A stretch of DNA of 64,000 nucleotides from Bacillota bacterium (GTDB lineage: Bacteria; Bacillota; Dethiobacteria; DTU022; PWGO01): the NCBI GenBank assembly GCA_012518215.1, contig JAAYSV010000006.1, forward strand, positions 1-64,000. Reading direction: 5' to 3'. Below, piece by piece: positions 27,087-35,303 of this stretch. The notes beneath the pieces were generated by a model. The model saw only the letters and a program-made list of their open reading frames with translations, was not told where the DNA came from and did no database searches. Every line of letters begins with the position of its first letter. Within the stretch, counting starts at the first letter, position 1. Made by a program: the position numbers and the translations under genes.

Positions 27087-28409
27087 CTACGTATTGCTTT
27101 CCCTGATAAATTCATCTTTCTTTTTGTCTTGCAGATAATAGAGTTCATGGGATTTTGCCTTCTTTTCCCGTTCCCATAATTCGTAACCCCTTTCCTGGCA
27201 ACGGGAGCAGGCATACAGTGGAATGCTGATTCCCAGAATCCGGTGGTCCCGGGGGCGGGCGCCGAGGCTTCGCGAGGAAACCTTGTAAATGCCGGGGCAG
27301 TCTGCACAGCAATATACAGATTCCTGTTGTTGTTCCCGGATACCGTCGGTGTCGTAATAGATCTGGCGGTTGTTTCTGTAGATTTTATCTGCGGGGAACA
27401 GTTCCTCCCTGTCAGGGGCTTGCCGGGCAAGTTTCTCCTGCCAGTAGCCTATCATATCCTTGATATATGCCGTAACCCGGGTGCTTTGCTCGAAATTTTG
27501 CTTGCGATATTCGGGTTCTATTACATGGTTGTAGTCCTGGCCGGCCAGGGCCAGTATGATGGCCAGATTGACGTAGGGAAGGGCTGTTTCGATCGCGTAT
27601 CCGCCTTCCAGAACGGCCAGATCGGGATTCAATTCCTCGGTGAGCCGGGCATAACCCTGGCTGGTGACTCGCATGTTGGCGAGGGGATCGGTAAAATGGT
27701 TGTCCTGCCCCGCGGAGTTGATAATCAACTCGGGGGCAAATTCTTTCAGCAGAGGGCGTATTATCTGCCGCCACACTTCAAGAAATCCCTCATCGGTAGT
27801 CTGGGGGGGCAGAGGGATATTGATGTTCTTCAAAAAAGCCCCCGGCCCTCCGGCCTCATCGACGAAACCCGATCCGGGATAGAGCGTTCTGCCATCCTGA
27901 TGCAGGGAGATAAAGAGCACGTCGGGATCATGATAGAAAATATCCTGTGTACCATCGCCGTGATGAACATCGGTGTCAACCACGGCAATTTTTTTCAGGC
28001 CGTATTTATGGCGTAGATACTCGACGAGGATGGCTTCATTGTTGATGTTGCAGAATCCCCGGTTGCCAAAAGCAACGCGCATGGCATGATGCCCCGGGGG
28101 GCGTACCAGGGAGAAACCGTTTCTTATCTCTCGATTCATCAGGGCATCGCCCAGCTTCAAGGCACTGCCGGCAGAGATAAAGTGGGCATTGGTTGCCTGC
28201 GCTTCGGTGTCGGGAACACAGAAATGAACCCTGTCAATATCTTTTTTCTCGGCCAGGCGGGGTGTATATTCAGTTATATTCAGATGGTCCAGAACCCCTT
28301 CCTCGAAGATCTGATCCCTGGTGTAAAGAAGACGTTCTTCCCGCTCCGGATGAGTGGGCGAGATGGCCCAATCAAAAGCCGGAAAAAAAATCAGCCCTGT
28401 TTTATTCAT
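27087..28409 (-). CDS. Histone-deacetylase-like amidohydrolase with C-terminal zinc ribbon
   Basis: A 440-residue protein with an arginase/HDAC fold. The His pair is in VRPPGHHAMR, zinc ligands in VDTDVHHGDGTQDIFY (Asp and His) and SAGQDNHFTDPL (Asp), and the catalytic-pocket Tyr in LEGGYAIET, so all active-site residues of acetoin-utilisation/acetylpolyamine-type deacetylases are present. After the catalytic domain (about 1-310) and a helical linker, a zinc-ribbon-like module carries C368-x2-C371 and C401-x2-C404, which is not part of the standard enzyme. It overlaps the upstream hydantoinase-like gene by eight bases and starts with GGAGG inside that gene's end, so translation is coupled. 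Substrate could be an acylated small molecule or protein; unknown. Confidence 0.9.
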   Translation of the reverse strand: MNKTGLIFFPAFDWAISPTHPEREERLLYTRDQIFEEGVLDHLNITEYTPRLAEKKDIDRVHFCVPDTEAQATNAHFISAGSALKLGDALMNREIRNGFSLVRPPGHHAMRVAFGNRGFCNINNEAILVEYLRHKYGLKKIAVVDTDVHHGDGTQDIFYHDPDVLFISLHQDGRTLYPGSGFVDEAGGPGAFLKNINIPLPPQTTDEGFLEVWRQIIRPLLKEFAPELIINSAGQDNHFTDPLANMRVTSQGYARLTEELNPDLAVLEGGYAIETALPYVNLAIILALAGQDYNHVIEPEYRKQNFEQSTRVTAYIKDMIGYWQEKLARQAPDREELFPADKIYRNNRQIYYDTDGIREQQQESVYCCADCPGIYKVSSRSLGARPRDHRILGISIPLYACSRCQERGYELWEREKKAKSHELYYLQDKKKDEFIRESNT

Positions 28410-30078
28410 GTGATTTCACCGCCTCCTCGACAAACCCCCTGATCCCCGGAACGGTCTGCAATCCGATCTGGAAGATCTTTCCCGTGGTAGCCCAGCCACG
28501 GACAATATTGAAACATTCCTCATAGGTAAATTCTGTTGCACTTTCGGGCAGATTCCATTCTTTTGCTGTCTTGTCAAAAAGGTCCTGAACAATTTTTCTG
28601 GCGTCCATGATATTTGACGGCGGGCGGTCGAGAGCCCCCTGTAGACCGCCGATATTCGTGGAATAGGATTTTCTTTCTGTGTCGGCGAAATAATCCAATT
28701 TCATGGTCGGTCTGGCCATCGCTGCACCTATGGCATTGGCGGTGGAATGGTAAGGGGGGACAATTACCTCCCGGTTTTTTTTCAGGGCCAGGTATTGGCC
28801 TATACCGGCTGCCGGCCCACCTATACAGATAATCTTGTGTGGGTGTTTTTTCTGCGCTGACAGAACCTGCCAGATGCGGTAGGCAGGTTCTTCCTCCCAT
28901 ATTTTGAACATCTCTTCCAACTTTGTTTTCAGCTTGTCGGTAAAAAGTTCAAGAACCTGTGCGCAAAAGTCAAGCGGCTCCGTATCCAGGGAAGCAGCCA
29001 TCATCTCCATCTCTTTTTTTATCGGTTCCGAAGAAGGAAAATCGCTGTACCCGATGTGGACAAGAGCGTCTGTAACCGTGAGGCGGGGACCCCCGGCGCA
29101 GAGGGCGGGACCTTCCCTCTTCCCCAGGCATATGGCGCCATCTTTTATGCGGAGGGAGCTATCTCCGCCGATGGACAGGGAGGCCACGGCCAGGGAGCGT
29201 AAAGGAATGGGATGGCCCTTGATAAAAGTGCCCCTTTCCGCCAGCAATGGTTTGCCATCCAGAAGCAATGCCATATCGGTTGTTGTACCTCCGATATCCA
29301 TTACCACGGCGGTGATCCGTTCTCCGGTAGTAGCCAGAGCACCCAATGTGCTGGCAGCCGGTCCGGAGAAGATCGTTTCCAGGGGATAGCGCAGCGATAC
29401 GTCAAGGGGCAATGTACCTCCATCGGCTTTCAATATCGAAAGAGGGCAATCAAGTTTTAGCTGCTGGAGTGTGGATGTTATTTTATCCTGAAAATCCTGA
29501 CAAGCTTCCCCGGTTGCCAGGGTGTAATATGCGCCGTTTGCCCTGCATACCCAGTTCAGCAAACCGCTTGCCCGGTGACTGGCCATCACTTCAAATGCAG
29601 GAAAATGTTTGCGGATGAAGTTAACGACCTCGAGCTCCAGGGAAGGATTCCTCTGGCTGAACTTGCATGCGACAACCATGTGTCCGATCTGTTTCTGTTG
29701 AAAATATGAACAAGCCTCCATGATTTCGGAGGAATCCACGGGTTCAATAACCCTGCCCCTGTAGTCGACAGATCCTTGCAGTATTCTGGTTTCTGCGGCA
29801 AAAGGAAGGTGGTGAGGGTTTGCACCGGGGCCGGGCAACAGAAGCAACCCGGTCTCGGGCAGGTTGCCCTGCAAGATCAAATTGGTGATAAGTGTGGTGC
29901 TTAAATTGACCTGGTCTATTTCCTGCGGTTTGACACCGATCAGTATTTCTTCCAGAGCGTTGTGTATCGAGATGGACAGATCCACCCCGGTCTCAACTTT
30001 GACCGATTTTATTATTTTCTGCCCATCAACAAGCACTCCGTCGGTAAAGGTTCCCCCGATATCGATGCCGATAAACAT
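28402..30078 (-). CDS. Hydantoinase/oxoprolinase family protein (HyuA-like)
   Basis: A 558-residue ASKHA-fold ATPase. The first phosphate loop MFIGIDIGGTFTDGVLVDG is at the very N-terminus and the second, MDIGGTTTDMALLLDGK, is near residue 270; SIGGDSSLRI and CIGGPAAGIGQYLAL are further nucleotide-site segments. Members hydrolyse cyclic amides (hydantoins, 5-oxoproline) or carboxylate ketones with ATP, usually with a B subunit; no HyuB gene is next to it. It is shorter than full-length HyuA (about 650-700) and lacks the distal part. The ATG follows GGGGGAAC. Its stop overlaps the HDAC-like gene, so the two proteins are probably made together and may act on the same amide substrate; that is inference. 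Confidence 0.87.
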   Translation of the reverse strand: MFIGIDIGGTFTDGVLVDGQKIIKSVKVETGVDLSISIHNALEEILIGVKPQEIDQVNLSTTLITNLILQGNLPETGLLLLPGPGANPHHLPFAAETRILQGSVDYRGRVIEPVDSSEIMEACSYFQQKQIGHMVVACKFSQRNPSLELEVVNFIRKHFPAFEVMASHRASGLLNWVCRANGAYYTLATGEACQDFQDKITSTLQQLKLDCPLSILKADGGTLPLDVSLRYPLETIFSGPAASTLGALATTGERITAVVMDIGGTTTDMALLLDGKPLLAERGTFIKGHPIPLRSLAVASLSIGGDSSLRIKDGAICLGKREGPALCAGGPRLTVTDALVHIGYSDFPSSEPIKKEMEMMAASLDTEPLDFCAQVLELFTDKLKTKLEEMFKIWEEEPAYRIWQVLSAQKKHPHKIICIGGPAAGIGQYLALKKNREVIVPPYHSTANAIGAAMARPTMKLDYFADTERKSYSTNIGGLQGALDRPPSNIMDARKIVQDLFDKTAKEWNLPESATEFTYEECFNIVRGWATTGKIFQIGLQTVPGIRGFVEEAVKSHE

Positions 30079-30464
30079 TTTGTTCCCCCGCGATATTGTT
30101 CTGCCTTATTTCCAACCATCTGGAAATGACCGGCAGCCTTTTTAAGAGATGGTGCAGCGATCCGGATGTTGTCATTCATGCAGGCGATGATTATCAGAAC
30201 AGAAAGGACCTGCAACCGTCTTTTCACTACGTCATCGTATCATGCTGGCAAACAGAATGTCAATTTGTGGAGATGGGCTACATCATTTTGTCTCCCTTCC
30301 GTAACAAGAGTTACCTTCCCTGGATCGTTGCTAAAATTTCCTGCATGGTGGTTCCAGGATATTTTCACCATGCCAAAAAAGGATTTTGGCTTGGAAAACA
30401 ATAAGTATATAGTTGGTGTCTGTTGCTTGACCCTGTTAGTTTTGCGAGATGGGAAGGTGGAGAA
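30079..30464. other. Divergent intergenic region
   Basis: This region separates the minus-strand HyuA-like gene from the plus-strand J-domain gene. Several open frames of 90-120 codons cross it on both strands, but none has a ribosome site or a recognisable protein. A TATATAGT-like sequence near 30406 may be part of the J-domain gene promoter. Confidence 0.45.
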
Positions 30465-31292
30465 ATGGAGGGGAAGGAACTCGATGTTTCCCGGGAGTAT
30501 ATTGCCCTCATGGAACAACTATCATCCCTGAAAACCGAACTTTCCAAACTTATTTCTGACCACGATTTTTTGATCAACACGGTCAAGCCCAATCTGGAAA
30601 TGAAGTATCATATCTGTATCGGGAAGGAACAGTACCGCCTGTACCTGGTCAGGAATGAAACGTTGAGAATACGTCGCAAAATAGAAATGATCCAGGCTTC
30701 CTTGAATCGGGGAGAGGTTCCCGATCTGCAGAAGATAGAACAGAAACTGGACATCGAGCTGCAAAAATGGAAAGAAGAAGTCCTTGAGTTGCAGCGCAAA
30801 ATAAAAGAAGCTCAAGAACGGGAAAAATTGTCCTGTCTATCTCCCGACGATTCCCGGGAACTCAGAAAGTTGTACCGGGAACTGGTCAAGAGGTTGCATC
30901 CCGACATCAACAAGAACCTTCCTGACAACTTGAAATACATATGGGCACGGGTTCTTGAAGCTTACAAAAACAGCGATCTGGAAGAATTGCAGGTGCTGGC
31001 GTCGTTTTTGCCGGAACAGGAAGAATCTGCTGCCGGTGCCTCTACAATGGAGCAGCTGTCCGCGGATATCGACAACCTTCGCGGGAAAATCGAGAGACTT
31101 CTGAAGACCCTTGCTACCATGCGGGATGAATTTCCATTCAACATGGAAAAAAAACTGGGGGATCCGGATTGGGTTGAAAAGGAGCAGAGAATGATTCGGA
31201 AAGAACTGAAAAGATATCAACTGCAGAAACAGACTTACAGTGCTTTTCTGGAGGACCTATTGAAACCCGATATTGACAAAAAAATTCATTGA
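30465..31292 (+). CDS. Coiled-coil protein with internal J-like domain
   Basis: A 275-residue soluble protein. Residues 1-125 are highly charged helices with heptad-like pattern (two coiled coils, the second about 85-122). A DnaJ-like stretch follows: RELRKLYRELVKRLHPDINK with the HPD triad at 145-147, the residues that stimulate DnaK ATPase. The rest of the J-domain helix III/IV region (YIWARVLEAYKNSDLEELQV) fits. A C-terminal helical region (about 200-275) completes it. The ATG at 30465 has AAGGTGG just upstream. It is 12 bases before a HIRAN protein gene, so the two form an operon. It may recruit DnaK to a specific client; DnaK itself is not in the window. J-domains placed mid-protein after a coiled coil are seen in several poorly known Firmicutes proteins. 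Confidence 0.85.
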   Translation: MEGKELDVSREYIALMEQLSSLKTELSKLISDHDFLINTVKPNLEMKYHICIGKEQYRLYLVRNETLRIRRKIEMIQASLNRGEVPDLQKIEQKLDIELQKWKEEVLELQRKIKEAQEREKLSCLSPDDSRELRKLYRELVKRLHPDINKNLPDNLKYIWARVLEAYKNSDLEELQVLASFLPEQEESAAGASTMEQLSADIDNLRGKIERLLKTLATMRDEFPFNMEKKLGDPDWVEKEQRMIRKELKRYQLQKQTYSAFLEDLLKPDIDKKIH

Positions 31293-31304
31293 GGGTGAAC
31301 AGGC

Positions 31305-31703
31305 ATGAGCCAGGAACTGGTCCCTTCCGACCGGGAAATGTGGCGTTTCATACAAAAATATTTTGACGGCGACACATCAATTGCTCCTTATGTACAGGAG
31401 ATCTTTTTGATGGATTCCCATATTGCCGGAACCAGTCATCTGAGCCTTGAGGAAATCGAACCGGATCTTGAACCGGGCGACCCCCTGTTATTTCGCCGGG
31501 AACCGGATAATGAATATGACAGTCTGGCCATTGTTATCTTCGACAGGAAGGAAAGAAAATTGGGTTACCTCCCCCGGGAGAAGAATGAGGTGCTGGCGCG
31601 CATGATGGATGCCGGGAAAATGCTTTTTGGCAAACTTGAATCCAAGGAATGGAAAGGCAAGTGGCTGAAGATCAAGATCAGGATATTTTTGAGGGATCTC
31701 TGA
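31305..31703 (+). CDS. HIRAN-domain protein
   Basis: A 132-residue protein whose C-terminal 90 residues form a HIRAN domain: IAGTSHLSLEEIEPDLEPGD, followed by LLFRREPDNEYDSLAIVIFD, with KLGYLPREKNEVLARMMDAG at the end. In eukaryotic HLTF and Rad5 this fold binds single-stranded 3' DNA ends; bacterial stand-alone versions are thought to sense unusual DNA or to act as adaptors. The N-terminal 40 residues are a short helical extension. The gene follows the J-domain coiled-coil gene at 12 bases, with GAGGGTGA before its ATG. There is no helicase or nuclease next to it. A link between chaperone recruitment and damaged DNA is possible but untested. Confidence 0.85.
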   Translation: MSQELVPSDREMWRFIQKYFDGDTSIAPYVQEIFLMDSHIAGTSHLSLEEIEPDLEPGDPLLFRREPDNEYDSLAIVIFDRKERKLGYLPREKNEVLARMMDAGKMLFGKLESKEWKGKWLKIKIRIFLRDL

Positions 31704-32041
31704 AACAAAGCAGAAAATTTGCGATACACCCCAAAAATAATTGTTGAATTGTCAGCCTTTCATTCCCGTTCGGCCGCCAACCTGTTCGGGGCAGATCGTC
31801 ATGTCCGGAACCTGGGATTTGAAATGGAATAAAAGGGACCGACATCTTTCTTCCGGGATCCTGTTCCAAAACAGGTAGAAACCACAAGGTATCGTACCAT
31901 TACCCAACGGGGAAAAACATTTGTATTATTTGCGTTTTGCTCAAGGAGGGGATTCTTTATCGCCAGCTTACATATAATGATTTATGAATGAATGCTTTGA
32001 TTCGGGGAGTGGCAGAATAAAGTTTTCCATTCAAAAAAGAG
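31704..32041. other. Intergenic region
   Basis: No gene is recognised in this stretch. It contains an AAGGAGGGG at 31943-31951 that is not followed by an open frame of any length, and a TATAAT at 31973-31978 without a well-spaced -35 box. Confidence 0.45.
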
Positions 32042-32488
32042 GTGGTTTTTCTGATAGAGGTGAACGTAAAGATGGTTGCCATGGACCGGGATCACAACTA
32101 TATAGTTTTGTTGGCCGATAAAGAAGAGAAACTGATGCTTCCCATATGGATCGGGCCATATGAAGCCAGAGCCATCGCCATGCCCCTCGAGAACGAACGC
32201 CCACCCAGGCCCATGTCACACGATTTGATCAAATTGTGCTGTGAAAAAATGGAGGGCAAAATTGAAAAAGTGGTTATTACCGATATAACGCCACAGGGAA
32301 CATACTACGCCGAGATATATCTTGCTTACGATGATGACCGCAAGATTATTGATTCAAGGCCCAGCGATGCCATTGCCCTGGCGCTGCGTTCGGATGCCCC
32401 GATCTACATCATGATGAAGTTGGTTGAGTTCACGCTTGACCCCCAGAACATTATCTTCGAAAGACCCGACGAAGAGGAATGCCATTGA
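32042..32488 (+). CDS. DUF151 bifunctional nuclease family protein
   Basis: A compact protein of about 145 residues of the BFN/DUF151 family, some members of which cut DNA and RNA. The core LLADKEEKLMLPIWIGPYEA, the conserved HDLIKLCCEKMEG, and the signature DSRPSDAIALALRSDAPIYI are all present. The start is uncertain. GTG 32042 lies inside the AGAGGTGG ribosome site, so the real start is more likely CTG 32051 or GTG 32060, giving IEVNVKMVAMD as the N-terminus, which matches the family opening. The gene stands alone, with Hbd 150 bases downstream. A role in nucleic-acid turnover is by family only. Confidence 0.9.
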   Translation: MVFLIEVNVKMVAMDRDHNYIVLLADKEEKLMLPIWIGPYEARAIAMPLENERPPRPMSHDLIKLCCEKMEGKIEKVVITDITPQGTYYAEIYLAYDDDRKIIDSRPSDAIALALRSDAPIYIMMKLVEFTLDPQNIIFERPDEEECH

Positions 32489-32638
32489 AAAAATCCCCGG
32501 TTTCACCCGCTGTCCGTTTATTTTTTTCAAACATGCACTCCCAATTTTAACTGAAAAGAGCAGGAAACCATCAATTGGATGGAGAAATTAGCTATTACAG
32601 TTGATTGTTGCCGCGAGGGAACACGGGGGAAACAAGAA

Positions 32639-33490
32639 ATGCAGATTGAAAATATCTTTGTGGTCGGTGCAGGCCAGATGGGGAGTGGGATTGCCCAGGT
32701 CAGTTCACAGGCCGGTTGCAGGGTTTGCATGCATGATGTGGCAGGCGCTTCCTTGAAACAAGGCATGGACAATATTGCCCGCAGCCTTGATCATCTACTT
32801 TCCAGGGGAAGAATCTCGGAGAAGGAACGGGAAGAAATATTTTCCCGGATAGACACGAGCTCTGATCTTGAACGAGCCGAAGATGCGGATTATGTTATCG
32901 AGGCAGCGACAGAAAATCTGGGAACCAAAAGTAAAATTTTCTCCCGGTTGGACAAAATTTGCCCTTCGCATACGATACTGGCTACCAACACATCTTCCTT
33001 GCCAATCACGGAGATTGCCGCGTCTACCAATCGGCCTGACAGAGTTGTCGGGATGCATTTCATGAATCCTGTACCTGTGATGAAACTTGTTGAAATTATC
33101 AGCGGCCATTTGACGGAAGATACGGTAATAGATATTACCGTGAATCTTGCCGTGAAGATGGGCAAGACTCCAGTAGTTGTAAATGATTACCCCGGTTTTG
33201 TTTCCAACCGGGTATTGATGCCGATGATCAATGAAGCCATTTTCTGTGTATATGAAGGCATAGCTTCGCCGGAGGGGGTTGATCAGGTTATGAGATTGGG
33301 CATGAATCACCCCATGGGGCCGCTGGAGCTTGCTGATCTGATCGGGCTGGATACCTGCCTGGCCATCATGGATGTGCTTCACGAGGGTTTTGGGGATCCC
33401 AGATATCGTCCTTGCCCCCTGTTGCGCCGTTACGTTAAAGCCGGGCTACTGGGAAGGAAAACGGGAAAAGGATTTTATCGGTACGATTGA
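32639..33490 (+). CDS. hbd: 3-hydroxybutyryl-CoA dehydrogenase
   Basis: Hbd oxidises 3-hydroxyacyl-CoA to 3-ketoacyl-CoA with NAD(P), or the reverse in butyrate formation. The 283 residues match the single-domain clostridial enzyme. The nucleotide fold is [33 protein letters not shown] and [17 protein letters not shown] carry the catalytic His and Asn, and the C-terminal dimer domain has [18 protein letters not shown] and [19 protein letters not shown] use ATG 32639, with GGGGGA nine bases upstream; a longer frame from 32579 would add 20 residues before the nucleotide motif. Thiolase and acyl-CoA dehydrogenases are 24 kb away in the same window, and a MaoC hydratase is 3 kb away, so together they cover the four-carbon cycle. 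Confidence 0.95.
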   Translation: MQIENIFVVGAGQMGSGIAQVSSQAGCRVCMHDVAGASLKQGMDNIARSLDHLLSRGRISEKEREEIFSRIDTSSDLERAEDADYVIEAATENLGTKSKIFSRLDKICPSHTILATNTSSLPITEIAASTNRPDRVVGMHFMNPVPVMKLVEIISGHLTEDTVIDITVNLAVKMGKTPVVVNDYPGFVSNRVLMPMINEAIFCVYEGIASPEGVDQVMRLGMNHPMGPLELADLIGLDTCLAIMDVLHEGFGDPRYRPCPLLRRYVKAGLLGRKTGKGFYRYD

Positions 33491-33606
33491 ATTTTGCTCC
33501 AAACAGTTCTCTTCAAGAACCCGGGCAGTTGAAGTATAATGAGTTGTAATATTTGCTATTTTGAACACAAATCTATCCATTCAAGCATTGGTAAAGAGGT
33601 GATAAG

Positions 33607-34902
33607 GTGTTTGATACAATTATTGTTGGAGGGGGTATAACCGGGCTTCAGCTTGGGGCACTGCTATCCCATGATGGTGAAAAAGTACTGATTCTGGAAA
33701 AAGGGAGCAGAACGGGAGGAAGAGCGGTCGTCCAGAAGAGAAAGGGTTTTATTGTCGATTATGGGGTTCACCTGATCAGGTTCGGCCCTCAAAGCGCAAT
33801 ATCAAAAACCTGCCGGCAGTTGGGTCATGAGATAGAATACGCTTCATTGGGAACATCCTGGGTTATGGATGCGGATGGCAAAACCAAAGTTTTTCCCACC
33901 GGGCCCAGAGCCTTCCTTACTACCAGACTGTTCAGCATCGGTGAAAAGTTCAGGATAATCAGGATGATGGGTAAAATCAGAAATGATGATCATACGCATC
34001 TACTGGATAAAAGTGTCAAGGAATGGATGGATGAGAATGATATCTCCGGAGGTTTGAGACGCTATTTTCACATGGTCAGTGCCTCGATAATGGTCTGTCC
34101 GTTTATCGAAAAAGCTTCGGCTGGTGAGATGCTCATCAACATGCAAAAGGTATTGCAGACCGGCATATCCGTCATGTATCCGAAAGGTGGATGGAAGCCG
34201 ATAATGGAACTTTTGCAAAACAAAGTCAAGGAGCGTGGGGAGATACGCCTGAAATCCACCGTGGAGAAGATCAAGGTCAAGGACGGCAAGGCGGTGGGTG
34301 TTTTTGTGGATGGCAAGCTTCATGAAGCCAGAAAAGTTGTAATTTCAATCCCTTCCCATCAGTTGTCAAAGCTTCTGCCGGGCAGGGTTGATGATGACTA
34401 CATTCAAAAATGCAAGAACAATCGCCCCACTGCCGGAATAGTGTTAGATTACGGTTTGAAACACTCCATATCGAATATCGATGGACTATGTTATCTCTAC
34501 AATCCGATGTCATTCGGTTTTTTCACTTCAAACGTGGAGCCATCGCTGGCACCGGAAGGCAAACAATTGTTTACCTGGTTGCAGCCTCTGCCCGAAAACA
34601 AGATAAAAGACAGGCCCTGGGCCAAGAAGAGGGAGGCTGAACTGGAAAAGGCACTTTTCAAATTCTTTCCGAAACTGGAGAAGGCCATAGAATGGCGCAG
34701 AATTCTGTTTCTGCCGGTTGTCGATGGTACCGAAGTAAACATTGAACAGACCGAAGACAAAAGGCCTTCCGCCATGGTTCCCGGCGTGGGGAATCTGTAT
34801 CTGGTAGGGGATTCGGTAGCAGCACCCGGCGCTGGCGGGGATGTGGGGCATGAATCCGTACATGTTACCTACGAAGCAATTCGGAATGGCCACCGAGATT
34901 GA
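33607..34902 (+). CDS. FAD-dependent NAD(P)-type oxidoreductase (phytoene-desaturase-like)
   Basis: A 431-residue flavoprotein. The N-terminal dinucleotide motif FDTIIVGGGITGLQLGALLS is followed by the ExxxxxGGRA segment (LEKGSRTGGRAVVQKRKGF), the pattern of amine oxidases, protoporphyrinogen oxidases and carotenoid desaturases. The C-terminal flavin motif is LYLVGDSVAAPGAGGDVGHE. In between are helices and a variable substrate region. The starting GTG is preceded by AAGAGGTGATAA. A TATAAT at 33535-33540 with TTCAAG 17 bases upstream is a plausible promoter. The substrate is unknown; no isoprenoid or carotenoid gene is adjacent. The tautomerase-like gene begins 22 bases after its stop, so the two may share a pathway involving an unsaturated keto compound. 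Confidence 0.87.
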   Translation: MFDTIIVGGGITGLQLGALLSHDGEKVLILEKGSRTGGRAVVQKRKGFIVDYGVHLIRFGPQSAISKTCRQLGHEIEYASLGTSWVMDADGKTKVFPTGPRAFLTTRLFSIGEKFRIIRMMGKIRNDDHTHLLDKSVKEWMDENDISGGLRRYFHMVSASIMVCPFIEKASAGEMLINMQKVLQTGISVMYPKGGWKPIMELLQNKVKERGEIRLKSTVEKIKVKDGKAVGVFVDGKLHEARKVVISIPSHQLSKLLPGRVDDDYIQKCKNNRPTAGIVLDYGLKHSISNIDGLCYLYNPMSFGFFTSNVEPSLAPEGKQLFTWLQPLPENKIKDRPWAKKREAELEKALFKFFPKLEKAIEWRRILFLPVVDGTEVNIEQTEDKRPSAMVPGVGNLYLVGDSVAAPGAGGDVGHESVHVTYEAIRNGHRD

Positions 34903-34924
34903 CACGGAAGGGAGGTATTGGATC

Positions 34925-35122
34925 TTGCCGACGATATTCTTTTATGGTCCCGAACTGGACAAAGAAAAAAAGAAAGAGATGATCAGTTCCTTTACCCAAA
35001 CAGCCAGCAAGCTGACAGGCATTGCTGAATCCGCTTTTGTCGTTTATTTGAGACCAAGCGGCCCGGAAAGTGTAGGTGTTGGCGGGGAACTGCTCGAGGA
35101 ACTTCAGAAAAGGCAGAAGTAA
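34925..35122 (+). CDS. Small 4-oxalocrotonate tautomerase-like protein
   Basis: A 65-residue protein of the 4-OT/MIF fold. After removal of the initiator, the first residue is Pro (PTIFFYGPELDKEKKKEMIS), the catalytic base of this family. The rest forms one beta-alpha-beta unit with a second strand AFVVYLRPSGPESVGVGG. The start is a TTG with GGGAGG nine bases upstream; longer in-frame starts run back into the oxidoreductase gene and would bury the Pro, so they are wrong. The usual Arg at position 11 is not obvious, so the activity is uncertain. Family members catalyse keto-enol shifts or dehalogenation. It lies 22 bases after the flavoprotein and is followed by a terminator. Confidence 0.85.
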   Translation: MPTIFFYGPELDKEKKKEMISSFTQTASKLTGIAESAFVVYLRPSGPESVGVGGELLEELQKRQK

Positions 35123-35144
35123 ATTCATTTCAACATCTATTGCC

Positions 35145-35180
35145 AGGGGCGGCTCCCAACATGGCCGCCCCTTTATTTTT
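35145..35180 (+). terminator. Intrinsic terminator after the tautomerase gene
   Basis: The perfect 8-bp stem GGGGCGGC/GCCGCCCC (arms 35146-35153 and 35164-35171, ten-base loop) is followed by TTTATTTTT. Confidence 0.85.
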
Positions 35181-35217
35181 GGCCCCGGGCATGAATATAA
35201 TGCCAGGCCGCAAATGC

Positions 35218-35245
35218 TTGACCGCATATGCAAAAGAGGTATAAT
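35218..35245 (+). promoter_or_regulatory. Sigma-A type promoter for the foldase gene
   Basis: TTGACC (35218-35223), a 16-base spacer and a perfect TATAAT (35240-35245) lie about 58 bases before the ATG. Confidence 0.75.
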
Positions 35246-35303
35246 CATTACTATGTTCATTATGAGCGATGTAACAAATAATAAATAACAAGGAGGTGGC
35301 ATC

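Noticed and set aside
30096-30531. Open frames between the HyuA-like and J-domain genes
   Set aside because: No ribosome sites, no family patterns, and they overlap in several frames, as expected by chance.
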